This document shows positions 52,436 to 60,431 of a DNA stretch of 64,000 nucleotides, piece after piece. The position numbers and the translations under genes are program-made. The DNA is taken from the NCBI GenBank assembly GCA_963744735.1, contig CAVUVH010000001.1, positions 62,001-126,000 on the forward strand, given 5' to 3'. The DNA comes from RPQJ01 sp963744735 (GTDB lineage Bacteria > Pseudomonadota > Gammaproteobacteria > Steroidobacterales > Steroidobacteraceae). A model generated the notes under the pieces. The model was not told the origin of the DNA. It saw only the letters and a list, made by a program, of their open reading frames with translations, and made no database searches. The stretch's first letter is position 1, and the number at the start of each line of letters is the position of its first letter.

Positions 52436-52771
52436 TTGGGGCAGTTAAGTCCCTGCCACGTCGTTGACCCGATTCAGCGCGTCCGGAGGGCCGCTGCTGT
52501 CGACAGAATCCGTACGCCAAAGCTGCGGCGCGAATCTCCATGACCGGGTTTCGCCCTGTCTCCGCGCGTATTGCCGGGTCGAGAGGTGCGGTGACGTACG
52601 GAAGGGCAGGCCGCAACTCCCTATGCTCTCCACACAGAAAGCGTTGCCATGCCCGTACCAGGTCAAAGCCTGTCGACCCGTCCAACCAGCTCCAGATGAT
52701 CCATCCGACGACAGATTCCCCATGGAAGACTTCCCGCACTCGCGTCATTGGCGGTCTGCTTGTCTGTGGCG
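52436..52771. other. gene-free stretch with no recognised feature
   Basis: About 335 bases between the methyltransferase and the YheT-type gene. Frames are open on both strands (for example 52308-52748 on the minus strand), but none of the translations resembles a protein I know and none has a good ribosome-binding site. No clear hairpin terminator or promoter stands out. It may be a degraded gene. Confidence 0.4.
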
Positions 52772-54055
52772 ATGAATACCGCTTCTTCCGCCGTTAGCAC
52801 GACCACGTGGATCAGCAGGCCAGCGTCCAGGGCTGCTCTTGCGCCGAATCCCCGCTACGGCCAGATGCTGCGCAGTGGTTTCCGCCCCCACCCGCTGCTG
52901 CGTGGCGCGCACTTGCAGACCATGGCTTCCCTGTTGCGACCTGCGCCGAAGCTGGTCCTGCGCTGCGAACGACTTGAATTGCCCGATGGCGATTTCGTGG
53001 ACCTGGCCTGGAGCGGTGATCACAACACGACGGGGCCGCTGGCGGTGCTGGTCCATGGTCTGTGCGGAGGCTTTGAATCCAAGTATGCGCGGGGCACGGC
53101 CTGCCAACTGATTGCACGGGGCTGGCGCACGGTAATTCTTCAATTGCGCGGTGCCGGACCGGAGCCGAACCGGCTGCAGCGGTGCTACGACCAGGGAGAC
53201 ACCGAGGACCTCCGCTACTTCTGGAATCTGCTGCGTAAGCGGGAGCCGCACACATTCATCGCCTCCGTCGGCTGGTCGCTGGGCGGTAATGTCACCCTGA
53301 AGGCACTGGCGGAGGAGGGCGATGCGGCGCCGGTTGATATCGCTGCCGCGGCCTCGGTGCCCTTCGATATCCGGCCGTGCGCTGAAAGACTGCGCACCGG
53401 GTTCTCCCGCATTTACCAGAAGCGCCTGCTCGACGCTTTAAAGGACGCTCTGCGACGCAAGCACCTTCACATCGCACCTTCGCCATTGGTGAATCTGCCC
53501 GCGGCGCTGGTCGCACGGGACTTCATTGAGTACGACGAAGCATACACGGCGCCGCTGGCGGGCTTCCGCAATGCGGAGGAGTACTACACGCACTCCTCCT
53601 GTGGCCACTTGTTGCGGAACATTCGTTGCCCGACTCTCGTGGTGCATGCGCAGGATGATCCGTTCATGACTGCCGACATTGCTCCCGCGCTGGAAGCGCT
53701 GGCGCCTTGTGTAACGCTTGAAGTGGCGCAGAGTGGGGGTCATGTGGGGTTCGTCAGTGCGAGTGCTCTCGGCCTGCCGTACTGCTGGCTCGAGCGCAGG
53801 CTGACGGAATATCTGCACGACGGTTACGAGCGTCGAGTCGGCGCGCCAACACGCCGCACGCAGGAAGCGGCGAGCTACAGCATGAACCGGCGCAGCGATT
53901 GCGCGACGGACAACAGCTGCGGACCATCCATGCGCCCGATGACGTTGCGGATGACCGACCCCATCAGCTGCTGCACGCCGGTCATGCCGAGCCCAGCGGA
54001 CTGCTCGACCACGAAACCTGCCTTGGCGAGCTTGAGCGGCTGGAGGAAGTGGTAG
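52772..54055 (+). CDS. YheT family alpha/beta-hydrolase
   Basis: A hydrolase of the YheT/AB-hydrolase 4 family. The fold is marked by FRPHPLLRGAHLQTMASLL, VLVHGLCGG, the nucleophile elbow GWSLGGN, the acid DDPFM and the histidine in GGHVGF. These are probable esterases of unknown substrate. Family proteins usually end soon after LTEYLHDG (about residue 357); here the frame continues some 70 residues over the convergent gene at 53875-54285, and this tail has no hydrolase character, so a lost stop or late frameshift is likely. ATG 52772 is the best start. Confidence 0.87.
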   Translation: MNTASSAVSTTTWISRPASRAALAPNPRYGQMLRSGFRPHPLLRGAHLQTMASLLRPAPKLVLRCERLELPDGDFVDLAWSGDHNTTGPLAVLVHGLCGGFESKYARGTACQLIARGWRTVILQLRGAGPEPNRLQRCYDQGDTEDLRYFWNLLRKREPHTFIASVGWSLGGNVTLKALAEEGDAAPVDIAAAASVPFDIRPCAERLRTGFSRIYQKRLLDALKDALRRKHLHIAPSPLVNLPAALVARDFIEYDEAYTAPLAGFRNAEEYYTHSSCGHLLRNIRCPTLVVHAQDDPFMTADIAPALEALAPCVTLEVAQSGGHVGFVSASALGLPYCWLERRLTEYLHDGYERRVGAPTRRTQEAASYSMNRRSDCATDNSCGPSMRPMTLRMTDPISCCTPVMPSPADCSTTKPALASLSGWRKW

Positions 54056-54285
54056 TCGAGGCCCGCGTGGGTCAGTTCCACCGCGATGTCGGCCAGCGCG
54101 CCGCGATGCACGGTGGGATCCCGGGCGCTTTCGAGCGCCTTGAGCATCGCCATCGTCCTCTTGCGCAGTTCTTCGGAGTGATAGAAGCGCAGGAACGGCC
54201 TGGCCGATGATCCCGGCGCAGCGGTCGCGAGCTTCGGGGACGCTGCGCGCTTCGCGGCAGTCTTGCGCCTGGGCAGGGTATCCAT
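53875..54285 (-). CDS. conserved hypothetical protein linked to acyl-CoA dehydrogenase
   Basis: A 136-residue soluble protein. The first 30 residues are basic and Ala/Ser-rich; the rest is helical (SEELRKRTMAMLKALESARD, ALADIAVELTHAGLDYHFLQP, MTGVQQLMGSVIRNVIGRM). I cannot name a family. Its ATG is two bases from the acyl-CoA dehydrogenase stop, so it is the second gene of that operon and probably serves the same lipid or acyl-CoA process. The 3' part overlaps the tail of the convergent YheT-type frame. Confidence 0.65.
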   Translation of the reverse strand: MDTLPRRKTAAKRAASPKLATAAPGSSARPFLRFYHSEELRKRTMAMLKALESARDPTVHRGALADIAVELTHAGLDYHFLQPLKLAKAGFVVEQSAGLGMTGVQQLMGSVIRNVIGRMDGPQLLSVAQSLRRFML

Positions 54286-54287
54286 GC

Positions 54288-56072
54288 TCAGCCTGCGTAC
54301 GAGACGAGCTCGGCGTGCAAGCGGGCCGCCGCCGCGGGATCAACCGCTGCCCGGCGGATGAGCGCCAGCGCGCCGGCCTGTTGCTCCGGGGTGGCTGACG
54401 CCTGCCCGTGCACGGCGACCGCGTATTCGCTCAGGTCCTGCACGAACACGCCGAACATCCGATCGACATGGTTCTCGTCGAGACCTGCGCAGGCGGCGGT
54501 GGTGCCGGTGCGTGTCCCGCCCGCTGCGCCGTCGATGGCGAGGGCGGCAGCTTCCGCGGCCAGTTGCGCGTAGACAATCTGGGTGAAGATCTGCCCGACG
54601 TTGAGCAGGAAATCGAGGTCCTTGGCCTGCTCCCCGCGCGGCGCCGCCGTGGCCATCAGTTGCCCGAATGCCTGCACCTGGCCGATGAAGGTCGCGACGT
54701 TCGGCAGGTGCGCAAACCGCGCGAAGGCGCCACGCCAGTCGGGGAAGCCGATGCGCGACAGGCCGCTTGCCGGCCCCTGTGCGAACAGGAAGGTGTCGTC
54801 GGCGGGGTCGAGCCGCACCGGCACCGGCGCGTACTTCACGCCCTGTCCGGCCCCTGCCGCGGCAAAGGCCGGCAGGAACTTGAGCACCAGCGCGAGATTG
54901 ACGTGGACGGTCCCCTCCAGCTTCGGCAGCGTGCGGATGTGGCGTGTCGCCTGCTCGAAGTACGTGTCCTTCTCGAATCCCTTCGCCGCGATCACTTCCC
55001 AGAGCAGATCGACCACCCGCTCGCCCTCGCTGGTGACCTTCATTTTCGCAATCGGGTTGTAGAGCAGGAAGCGGCGGTCCTCGGCTGAAGCGCAGCGCTC
55101 GTAATCCGAGCACCGCGCGCTGTAGAGCTTCATCGCGACCAGTCGGATGTAGGCGTCGGCGAGCAGTCGGCGCACGTGCGGAAAATCGGTGACGCGCGTG
55201 CCGTAGAGCACCCTGCGGTGGGCGTGCCCGATCGCCTCGACGAATGCATGCTCGGCGATGCCGAGGCTGGCCCAGGCGAGCTGCACCTTGCCGACATTTA
55301 CCGTGGCGAGCGCCGCATCCCACGCGGCCTTGCCCGTGTGCAGCACGTCGGCCGGCGTCACGGGGTAATCGGTGAGCCGGAATTCCGAAACATACATCTG
55401 GCCGCGCACGACGTTCTGCACCAGCGTGTATCCGGGATGCTTCGGGTCGGCCAGGAAGAACAGGTAATCATCGGCGGGATCGGCCGACGGTCCGTCCGGG
55501 CGCTGCACGCGGCCGAACACCGAGACGCGGGCGGCGCAGTTTCCATTGCCGATGTAGTACTTCTCGCCGTTGGCGCGCCAGCCGGCGCCGTCCGGGGTCA
55601 GCACCATGTCGGTGGAATAGATGTCGGCCCCGTGTTCGCGCTCCGAGAGTCCGAAGGCGAACAGTCCGCCCTGCGCAAGCAACTGGCCGACCAGGCGTTT
55701 GGCCTCCGCATTGCCGCTCGTCCAGACCGGACCCAGGCCCAGCACGGTGACCTGCCAGGCGTACCAGTGCTCGAGCGAATACCAGGCCAGCAACTGGCTC
55801 AGGTCATTGTTGCGTGCGGTGTCCCAGCGGGCAGTCGTTGCGTCGGTGCCGCCGGTCAACGTCCCGACCGCGGCCGGCGTGCCGAACCGGGCGAAAACGC
55901 CGTCGCGGGCGATCATTGCCAGGAAGTCGTCATACCAGGTCGCGTCGTGGCTTTCCGCTTTCAGGGCGGCGTGACCCTTGTCCTCAAAAAACCGGCGCAC
56001 GGCCAGCAGTGCGCGACGCGTCGGCTCGTCGTAGTGAGCAGCGTCGTAGGCGGCGGGATGGAAGAGCAGCAT
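54288..56072 (-). CDS. acyl-CoA dehydrogenase family protein
   Basis: A 594-residue flavoprotein of the long acyl-CoA dehydrogenase type (with extra C-terminal domain). Recognisable parts are FAFGLSEREHGADIYSTD and WRANGEKYYIGNGNCA in the middle domain, LAWASLGIAEHAFVEAIGHA and RVTDFPHVRRLLAD in the helical domain, and YFEQATRHIRTLPKLEGTVHVN (in part) near the active site. It would remove hydrogens from an acyl-CoA and pass electrons to ETF. Which chain length it prefers cannot be read from the sequence. Operon with the small gene downstream. Confidence 0.88.
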   Translation of the reverse strand: MLLFHPAAYDAAHYDEPTRRALLAVRRFFEDKGHAALKAESHDATWYDDFLAMIARDGVFARFGTPAAVGTLTGGTDATTARWDTARNNDLSQLLAWYSLEHWYAWQVTVLGLGPVWTSGNAEAKRLVGQLLAQGGLFAFGLSEREHGADIYSTDMVLTPDGAGWRANGEKYYIGNGNCAARVSVFGRVQRPDGPSADPADDYLFFLADPKHPGYTLVQNVVRGQMYVSEFRLTDYPVTPADVLHTGKAAWDAALATVNVGKVQLAWASLGIAEHAFVEAIGHAHRRVLYGTRVTDFPHVRRLLADAYIRLVAMKLYSARCSDYERCASAEDRRFLLYNPIAKMKVTSEGERVVDLLWEVIAAKGFEKDTYFEQATRHIRTLPKLEGTVHVNLALVLKFLPAFAAAGAGQGVKYAPVPVRLDPADDTFLFAQGPASGLSRIGFPDWRGAFARFAHLPNVATFIGQVQAFGQLMATAAPRGEQAKDLDFLLNVGQIFTQIVYAQLAAEAAALAIDGAAGGTRTGTTAACAGLDENHVDRMFGVFVQDLSEYAVAVHGQASATPEQQAGALALIRRAAVDPAAAARLHAELVSYAG

Positions 56073-56145
56073 GATTCAATGGCTCCGGGCGGCCGCAGGG
56101 GCGGTTGCGCCGTTCTTGACTGCACGAGTCTACGCCGCCGCACCT

Positions 56146-56565
56146 TCAACTGGTCAGCTGCCCCACCACCCGCCGCGTCTGGCCGCCCGCACGGTGCTCG
56201 AACAGAAAGATCCCCTGCCAGGTGCCGAGCGCCGGGCGACCGTCCGTCACCGGGATGGACAACGACACCGGGGTCAGCGCGGCCTTGATGTGCGCCGGCA
56301 TGTCGTCCGGACCTTCATTGGTGTGCCGGAGCCACTGCATCGACGGATCGTCGGAGGACGGGACCAGCCGACGGAAGAACTCATCGAGATCCCGCCGCAC
56401 GTCCGGATCCGCGTTCTCCTGCACCAGCAGCGAACACGAGGTGTGCTGCACGAACAGCGTCAGCAGGCCTTCCCGGAGGCCGCTGTCCCGGACGAAGCGC
56501 ACGACCTCCCCGGTGAACTCGTAGAGCCCCGGTCCGGACGTCTGCACGTTGAACACCCTCTGCAT
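56146..56565 (-). CDS. YjbQ/UPF0047 family protein (secondary thiamine-phosphate synthase type)
   Basis: A 139-residue protein with the family's complete pattern: GLYEFTGEVVRFVRDSGLREG (in part), LFVQHTSCSLLVQENADPDVRRDLDEF (in part: QHTSCSLLVQENADP), and the C-terminal GTWQGIFLFEHRAG. E. coli YjbQ has weak thiamine-phosphate synthase activity; the true role is unsettled. The histidine and glutamate of the metal site are present. ATG 56565 is used; a GTG at 56571 is possible. Confidence 0.9.
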   Translation of the reverse strand: MQRVFNVQTSGPGLYEFTGEVVRFVRDSGLREGLLTLFVQHTSCSLLVQENADPDVRRDLDEFFRRLVPSSDDPSMQWLRHTNEGPDDMPAHIKAALTPVSLSIPVTDGRPALGTWQGIFLFEHRAGGQTRRVVGQLTS

Positions 56566-56605
56566 CAGCACCCCGCCTTCCCGAATCGCGCCGTGGACTG
56601 AGGCC

Positions 56606-57409
56606 TTACCGCTGCGCCTTGAGACGCGCCTTCACCTTCGCCCCCTTGGCTTCGAGCGAGGGACGCAGCCACTCCTGCAGCCAGGGGAAGGTCGCGGCCA
56701 GTTTCGCGAGTACCAGCGTGGAGCGGGGGAGGGCGCGCTCGCGTCTTCGATCGACGGCGCAGGCGACGATCGCCTCCGCCACTTCCTCGGCCGTGAGGAT
56801 GGGCTGAGAGAACACCAGGTCCGGCACGTGGTCGAGGTCGTCGAGCACGAACGGCGTCGATATGGGACCGGGCGAGACCACGCACACCGCCACGCCGGCC
56901 TCACGCAATTCTTCCCTGACGGCAAACGTGAACCCGCGCAGTCCCCACTTCGACGCGCAATACGGCGCCTCGTGCGGCAACGGCACGTGGCCGGCGATCG
57001 AGGCGACGTTGACGACCACGCCCCGTGACTGGCGCAGGTGCGGCAGCGCTAGTCGCGTCAGCAGCAGCGGCGCCTTCAGGTTCGTATCGATGACAGACGC
57101 GATGGCGTCGGGCTCCAGGGTGTCGAGCGTCCCGCGAGCATTCGCCGCCGCGTTGTTGACGACGACGTCGATGCGACCACACCGTGCGACTGTCGTCTCG
57201 ACCAGGTTCCGCAGGTCGCCGAGTTGGCTGACGTCGGTGGGAACCGCGAGACCGGCGATCACCTTGGCCAGTGCCGAAATCCTGTCGGCCGAGCGCGCCG
57301 CCAGCACCACCACGGCACCTTGCTTCGCGAACGCTCGAGCCGCCGCCTCGCCGACGCCGGAGGACGCGCCAGTAACGATCACGACCTTGCCTGCCAGCGA
57401 TGCGCTCAT
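56606..57409 (-). CDS. SDR family NAD(P)-dependent oxidoreductase
   Basis: A 267-residue short-chain dehydrogenase. The cofactor motif TGASSGVGEA, the structural NNAA, the catalytic serine in NVASIAGH and the YCASK motif are all present, so it should be active. The C-terminal 60 residues (EWLRPSLEAKGAKVKARLKAQR) are basic, as in some lipid-linked SDRs. The ATG at 57409 fits; an upstream frame to 57505 would overlap the antitoxin gene. Substrate unknown. Confidence 0.9.
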   Translation of the reverse strand: MSASLAGKVVIVTGASSGVGEAAARAFAKQGAVVVLAARSADRISALAKVIAGLAVPTDVSQLGDLRNLVETTVARCGRIDVVVNNAAANARGTLDTLEPDAIASVIDTNLKAPLLLTRLALPHLRQSRGVVVNVASIAGHVPLPHEAPYCASKWGLRGFTFAVREELREAGVAVCVVSPGPISTPFVLDDLDHVPDLVFSQPILTAEEVAEAIVACAVDRRRERALPRSTLVLAKLAATFPWLQEWLRPSLEAKGAKVKARLKAQR

Positions 57410-57444
57410 CGGTCTTTCATGACGGCGGGCTTCGAACCCTTTAG

Positions 57445-57705
57445 CTATGCCGCCGATCCAGCGGCGACGTCCCAGTTCGGGAACACCAGTACCGCCGGAT
57501 GACACTTGAGCGCTCGCGCCAGCACCTTTGCCCGCTCAACCCCCAGGTTGACCCGGCCATTCTCAATGGCCGAGATGGTGGACTGCGGAATACCCGTGAG
57601 TTCGGCGAGCTGGCCCTGCGTGAGCTCCTGGAGCTCCCGGAGAATACGGACCGAATCGCCGACGGAAACCTCGACGCGTCGCTTGGCTGGTCTGAACTCT
57701 CTCAT
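57445..57705 (-). CDS. XRE/HigA-like antitoxin
   Basis: An 86-residue protein with a Cro/C1-type helix-turn-helix (LTQGQLAELTGIPQSTISAIENGRVN, in part: QLAELTGIPQSTISAIENG). It follows a RelE-type toxin gene by one base, the toxin-first order of higBA. It should bind and inhibit the toxin and repress the operon through the inverted repeat upstream. The end lies 36 bases before the SDR start. Confidence 0.87.
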   Translation of the reverse strand: MREFRPAKRRVEVSVGDSVRILRELQELTQGQLAELTGIPQSTISAIENGRVNLGVERAKVLARALKCHPAVLVFPNWDVAAGSAA

Positions 57706-57706
57706 C

Positions 57707-57991
57707 TCATGGTCTCCGATAGTCGTGGGGCGTGACCTGAATGACCTGTATCAGTAACACGTCCGCTACAACGCGGTAGATCACTCTCCACTTCAAGCCA
57801 AGACGGGACGATCGATGCCCTTTCCACTCGCCGGAAAGGGATTCATCGTGAAATCCCTTGATGGCGCGCAGGCCGGGCGGTCCCGAAAGGGCGGCAATGT
57901 CCTTCCACTTCTCGTAGCGCTTCAGAATCTCGAGCGGCACCGCACCGGACAGTTGCCTGTCTACCCGACGATGCTCCTCGATTCGCCACAT
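57707..57991 (-). CDS. RelE/HigB-type toxin
   Basis: A 94-residue protein of the RelE/ParE fold: an N-terminal helix (DRQLSGAVPLEILKRYEKWKD), then strand segments with basic residues (HRSSRLGLKWRVIYRVVADVLLIQV, in part: RSSRLGLKWRVIYRV) and a C-terminal HDY motif. Such toxins cleave mRNA on the ribosome. It is the first gene of the pair. The ATG overlaps an AT-rich inverted repeat that contains the promoter. Confidence 0.87.
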   Translation of the reverse strand: MWRIEEHRRVDRQLSGAVPLEILKRYEKWKDIAALSGPPGLRAIKGFHDESLSGEWKGHRSSRLGLKWRVIYRVVADVLLIQVIQVTPHDYRRP

Positions 57992-58026
57992 ACTAAATAA
58001 TAACTATACTATATTTGGTATGTCAA
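57990..58026 (-). promoter_or_regulatory. promoter and overlapping operator of the toxin-antitoxin pair
   Basis: On the minus strand TTGACA (58026-58021) and TATTAT (58002-57997) are 18 bases apart. Ten-base arms ATACTAAATA (57990-57999) and TATTTGGTAT (58012-58021) form an inverted repeat with one mismatch across it, a good operator for the XRE antitoxin. The -10 box ends only six bases from the start codon, so the mRNA may have almost no leader. The stretch is far more AT-rich than its surroundings. Confidence 0.65.
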
Positions 58027-58343
58027 TGAGCCTGCTCGGCTTCCGATGCTCGGGTGCGGCGCCCGCTGGGAAGTCGGTGTCGGGGGCGTACGCGCGGTCC
58101 CGCGAGCCCGCCTCCAATGCAGTCATTCGAAGACGAAAACGACCCTTGCAGACATAGCGGGGAAGCGGCGTGGAACCCTGGCGATGACAGATGGTCAGCC
58201 GTTGCCCAGTCCCGTGTTGCGCCGCGTCATGCAAAACGGTTTGCCGGCCTGCACGAACTGCATGCCTGTTTCGCAACGTGCGACCGCTTCGCATTTGTAC
58301 GTAGATCCGACCCGGAGGGCGGCTCAGCTGATACGGTGCGCGC
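58027..58343. other. gene-free stretch upstream of the nitronate monooxygenase gene
   Basis: About 315 bases between the toxin promoter and the next plus-strand gene. Several frames are open on both strands but none has a recognisable product. It presumably contains the promoter of the following gene; I cannot point to it. Confidence 0.4.
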
Positions 58344-59780
58344 ATGCAGCAGCAGCCGTTGATCATCCAGGGCGGCATGGGTGTGGCCGTCTCATCCTGG
58401 CGGCTGGCTCGCGCCGTTTCGTTGCGCGGCCAGCTCGGTGTGGTGTCAGGGACTGCGATCGATACCGTGGTCGCACGACGACTGCAGCAAGGCGATCCGG
58501 GAGGTCATCTGCGGGAAGCCTTCGATGCGTTCCCGGTCCGCGAGGTCGCCGAGCGGGTGTGGGACCGCTATTACATCGCAGGCGGCAAGGACCCGGCCGC
58601 CCCGTTCAAGTCAAAGCCCATCCACTCCATCAAGATGCCGGTGGCGCTGCTGGATCTGATCGTGATCAGCAACTTCGCCGAGGTCTTTCTCGCCAAGGCA
58701 GGTCACAGTGGCAAGGTCGGGATCAACCTGCTCGAAAAAGTGCAGTTACCCAATCTCGCCTCGCTGTTTGGGGCAATGCTGGCAAAGGTCGACGTGGTGC
58801 TGATGGGTGCGGGCATACCGCGCAGCATCCCGGCTATCCTTGATCGGTTCGCAGCCGGCGAGCCGGCGGAAATGACACTGGATGTCGCCGGCGCACTGCC
58901 GGGCGAAAAGTTCGTTGCTCGTTTCGACCCCCGACCCTATCTGGGCACTGCACCGGTCGAGCTGAAACGCCCGCAGTTCCTCGCCATCGTTTCATCGGCC
59001 ACGCTTGCCATGACGCTCGCGCGCAAAAGTGCCGGCAAAGTCGATGGCTTCGTCGTCGAAGGTTCGTCAGCCGGCGGTCACAATGCGCCGCCGCGCGGTG
59101 CGATGACGCTGGATTCAGGTGGTGAGCCTGTCTACGGTTTGCGCGATTCGCCCGACCTGCAGCAGATTCGTGCGCTGGGTCTCCCGTTCTGGCTGGCGGG
59201 CTCGTACGCCGAGGCGACGAAGCTCGCACAAGCCCTCGCACTCGGTGCGACCGGAATACAAGTCGGCACCGCTTTCGCGTTTTGTGACGAATCGGGGCTT
59301 TCGACCGACCTCAAGGAAAGGACGCTGGCGGCCTGCCGTGAAGGCTCCATCAAGGTATTCACGGATCCGTACGCATCGCCGACCGGGTTTCCGTTCAAGG
59401 TGCTGCAGTCGGTGGGCACGGTGTCAGAGCAGGACGTCTTCGAAGGACGTGCGCGCATCTGTGACCTGGGCTATCTGCGCCAGTCCTATCGTCAGGAGGA
59501 CGGCACCTTGGGCTATCGCTGCCCTGGCGAGCCGCTGGAGGATTACCTGCGCAAAGGGGGGACCGAGCCAGAGACTCACGGCCGCAAATGCGTGTGCAAC
59601 GGGCTGGTCGCGGCCGTCGACTATGCGCAGGTTCGACCGAGCGGCGAAACCGAACCGGTCTTGGTCACCGCGGGTGACGACGCCGCGAATTTGCATCGCT
59701 TCCTGCGCGCTGGTCGTTCGACCTATTCCGCCGATGACGTGATCGACAATCTGCTCGGGGCGCCTGTTCCAACGAGCTGA
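58344..59780 (+). CDS. nitronate monooxygenase family protein
   Basis: A 478-residue FMN-binding TIM-barrel protein of the 2-nitropropane dioxygenase/nitronate monooxygenase superfamily. Motifs include IIQGGMGVAVSSW at the start, the VEGSSAGGHNAPPRG loop with the catalytic histidine, and LALGATGIQVGTAFAFCDESG. It is longer than typical NMOs and has a cysteine-containing end region (RKCVCNGLVAA), as in FabK/PfaD-like relatives, so an enoyl reductase-like role is an alternative. It stands alone. Confidence 0.82.
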   Translation: MQQQPLIIQGGMGVAVSSWRLARAVSLRGQLGVVSGTAIDTVVARRLQQGDPGGHLREAFDAFPVREVAERVWDRYYIAGGKDPAAPFKSKPIHSIKMPVALLDLIVISNFAEVFLAKAGHSGKVGINLLEKVQLPNLASLFGAMLAKVDVVLMGAGIPRSIPAILDRFAAGEPAEMTLDVAGALPGEKFVARFDPRPYLGTAPVELKRPQFLAIVSSATLAMTLARKSAGKVDGFVVEGSSAGGHNAPPRGAMTLDSGGEPVYGLRDSPDLQQIRALGLPFWLAGSYAEATKLAQALALGATGIQVGTAFAFCDESGLSTDLKERTLAACREGSIKVFTDPYASPTGFPFKVLQSVGTVSEQDVFEGRARICDLGYLRQSYRQEDGTLGYRCPGEPLEDYLRKGGTEPETHGRKCVCNGLVAAVDYAQVRPSGETEPVLVTAGDDAANLHRFLRAGRSTYSADDVIDNLLGAPVPTS

Positions 59781-60226
59781 CGGTGCTGAGAGATGATTGG
59801 GAACTATGAATTCCGTACGCCGGGCCGAACGTGTGTTGTCGAGATACAGGCTTGATCTACCCGGAACCGAGTTTCGAGTTGCCAAAGTCGGCGCAACGCC
59901 TGCAGACCATAGACCGACGGTCCGCTCATGGCCGGTTCCTGCCTGTCAGGTCACGGCCGCAAAGCAGCCGTTCACCATTCGGGACAGATCGTACGGACTT
60001 TGTTTTCGCCGATCACGGCTGAACGCCCACGCCTTATCGGATGTCGGATTTCTGATACATACGCGTTTACCCCGGCAAAAGAAGCGTGGTTATTGCGCTG
60101 CAAGGTGACGCTCCCGGGCAAAGCGCGTAAAAAGCCGTCAACCGCAAGCGGGGGAGACCGGGCGGCAGACGAAGGAAGGCTCGATCGGGGGACGATTGCG
60201 GGCCGTCAGGGAAGACCTTCAGTCGG
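59781..60226. other. long non-coding stretch ending in an orphan terminator
   Basis: About 450 bases with no gene I can support. A 103-codon plus-strand frame (59797-60108) has no recognisable product. The stretch is followed by a strong Rho-independent terminator although the nearest upstream gene ends 450 bases earlier, so a small RNA or the remains of a lost gene may lie here. Confidence 0.45.
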
Positions 60227-60262
60227 AAAAGCCGCGATTCGCCAGGCGAGTCGCGGCTTTTT
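60227..60262 (+). terminator. Rho-independent terminator
   Basis: AAAAGCCGCGA (60227-60237) pairs with TCGCGGCTTTT (60251-60261), an 11-base-pair stem with a 13-base loop that can pair further, followed by more T residues. With the A run on the other side, it could act in both directions. Confidence 0.85.
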
Positions 60263-60431
60263 CTTTGGCGCATCTCGCGGGTGCCCGGCACGACAGGACG
60301 TGCCTGGCGCAGGACGAGCCGTGGTCGCGGGCGTTTCAGCGCCCCGCGCCATGTCCTAGACTGACGACCGATGGCCTGCACTGTCCTGCGTATCCTGGAC
60401 TGCGGCGCGCGGGAGTTTGAGGAGCAATGAA

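Noticed and set aside
59797..60108. 103-codon plus-strand frame as a gene
   Set aside because: No ribosome-binding site, no recognisable domain, and competing frames of equal length on the same stretch.
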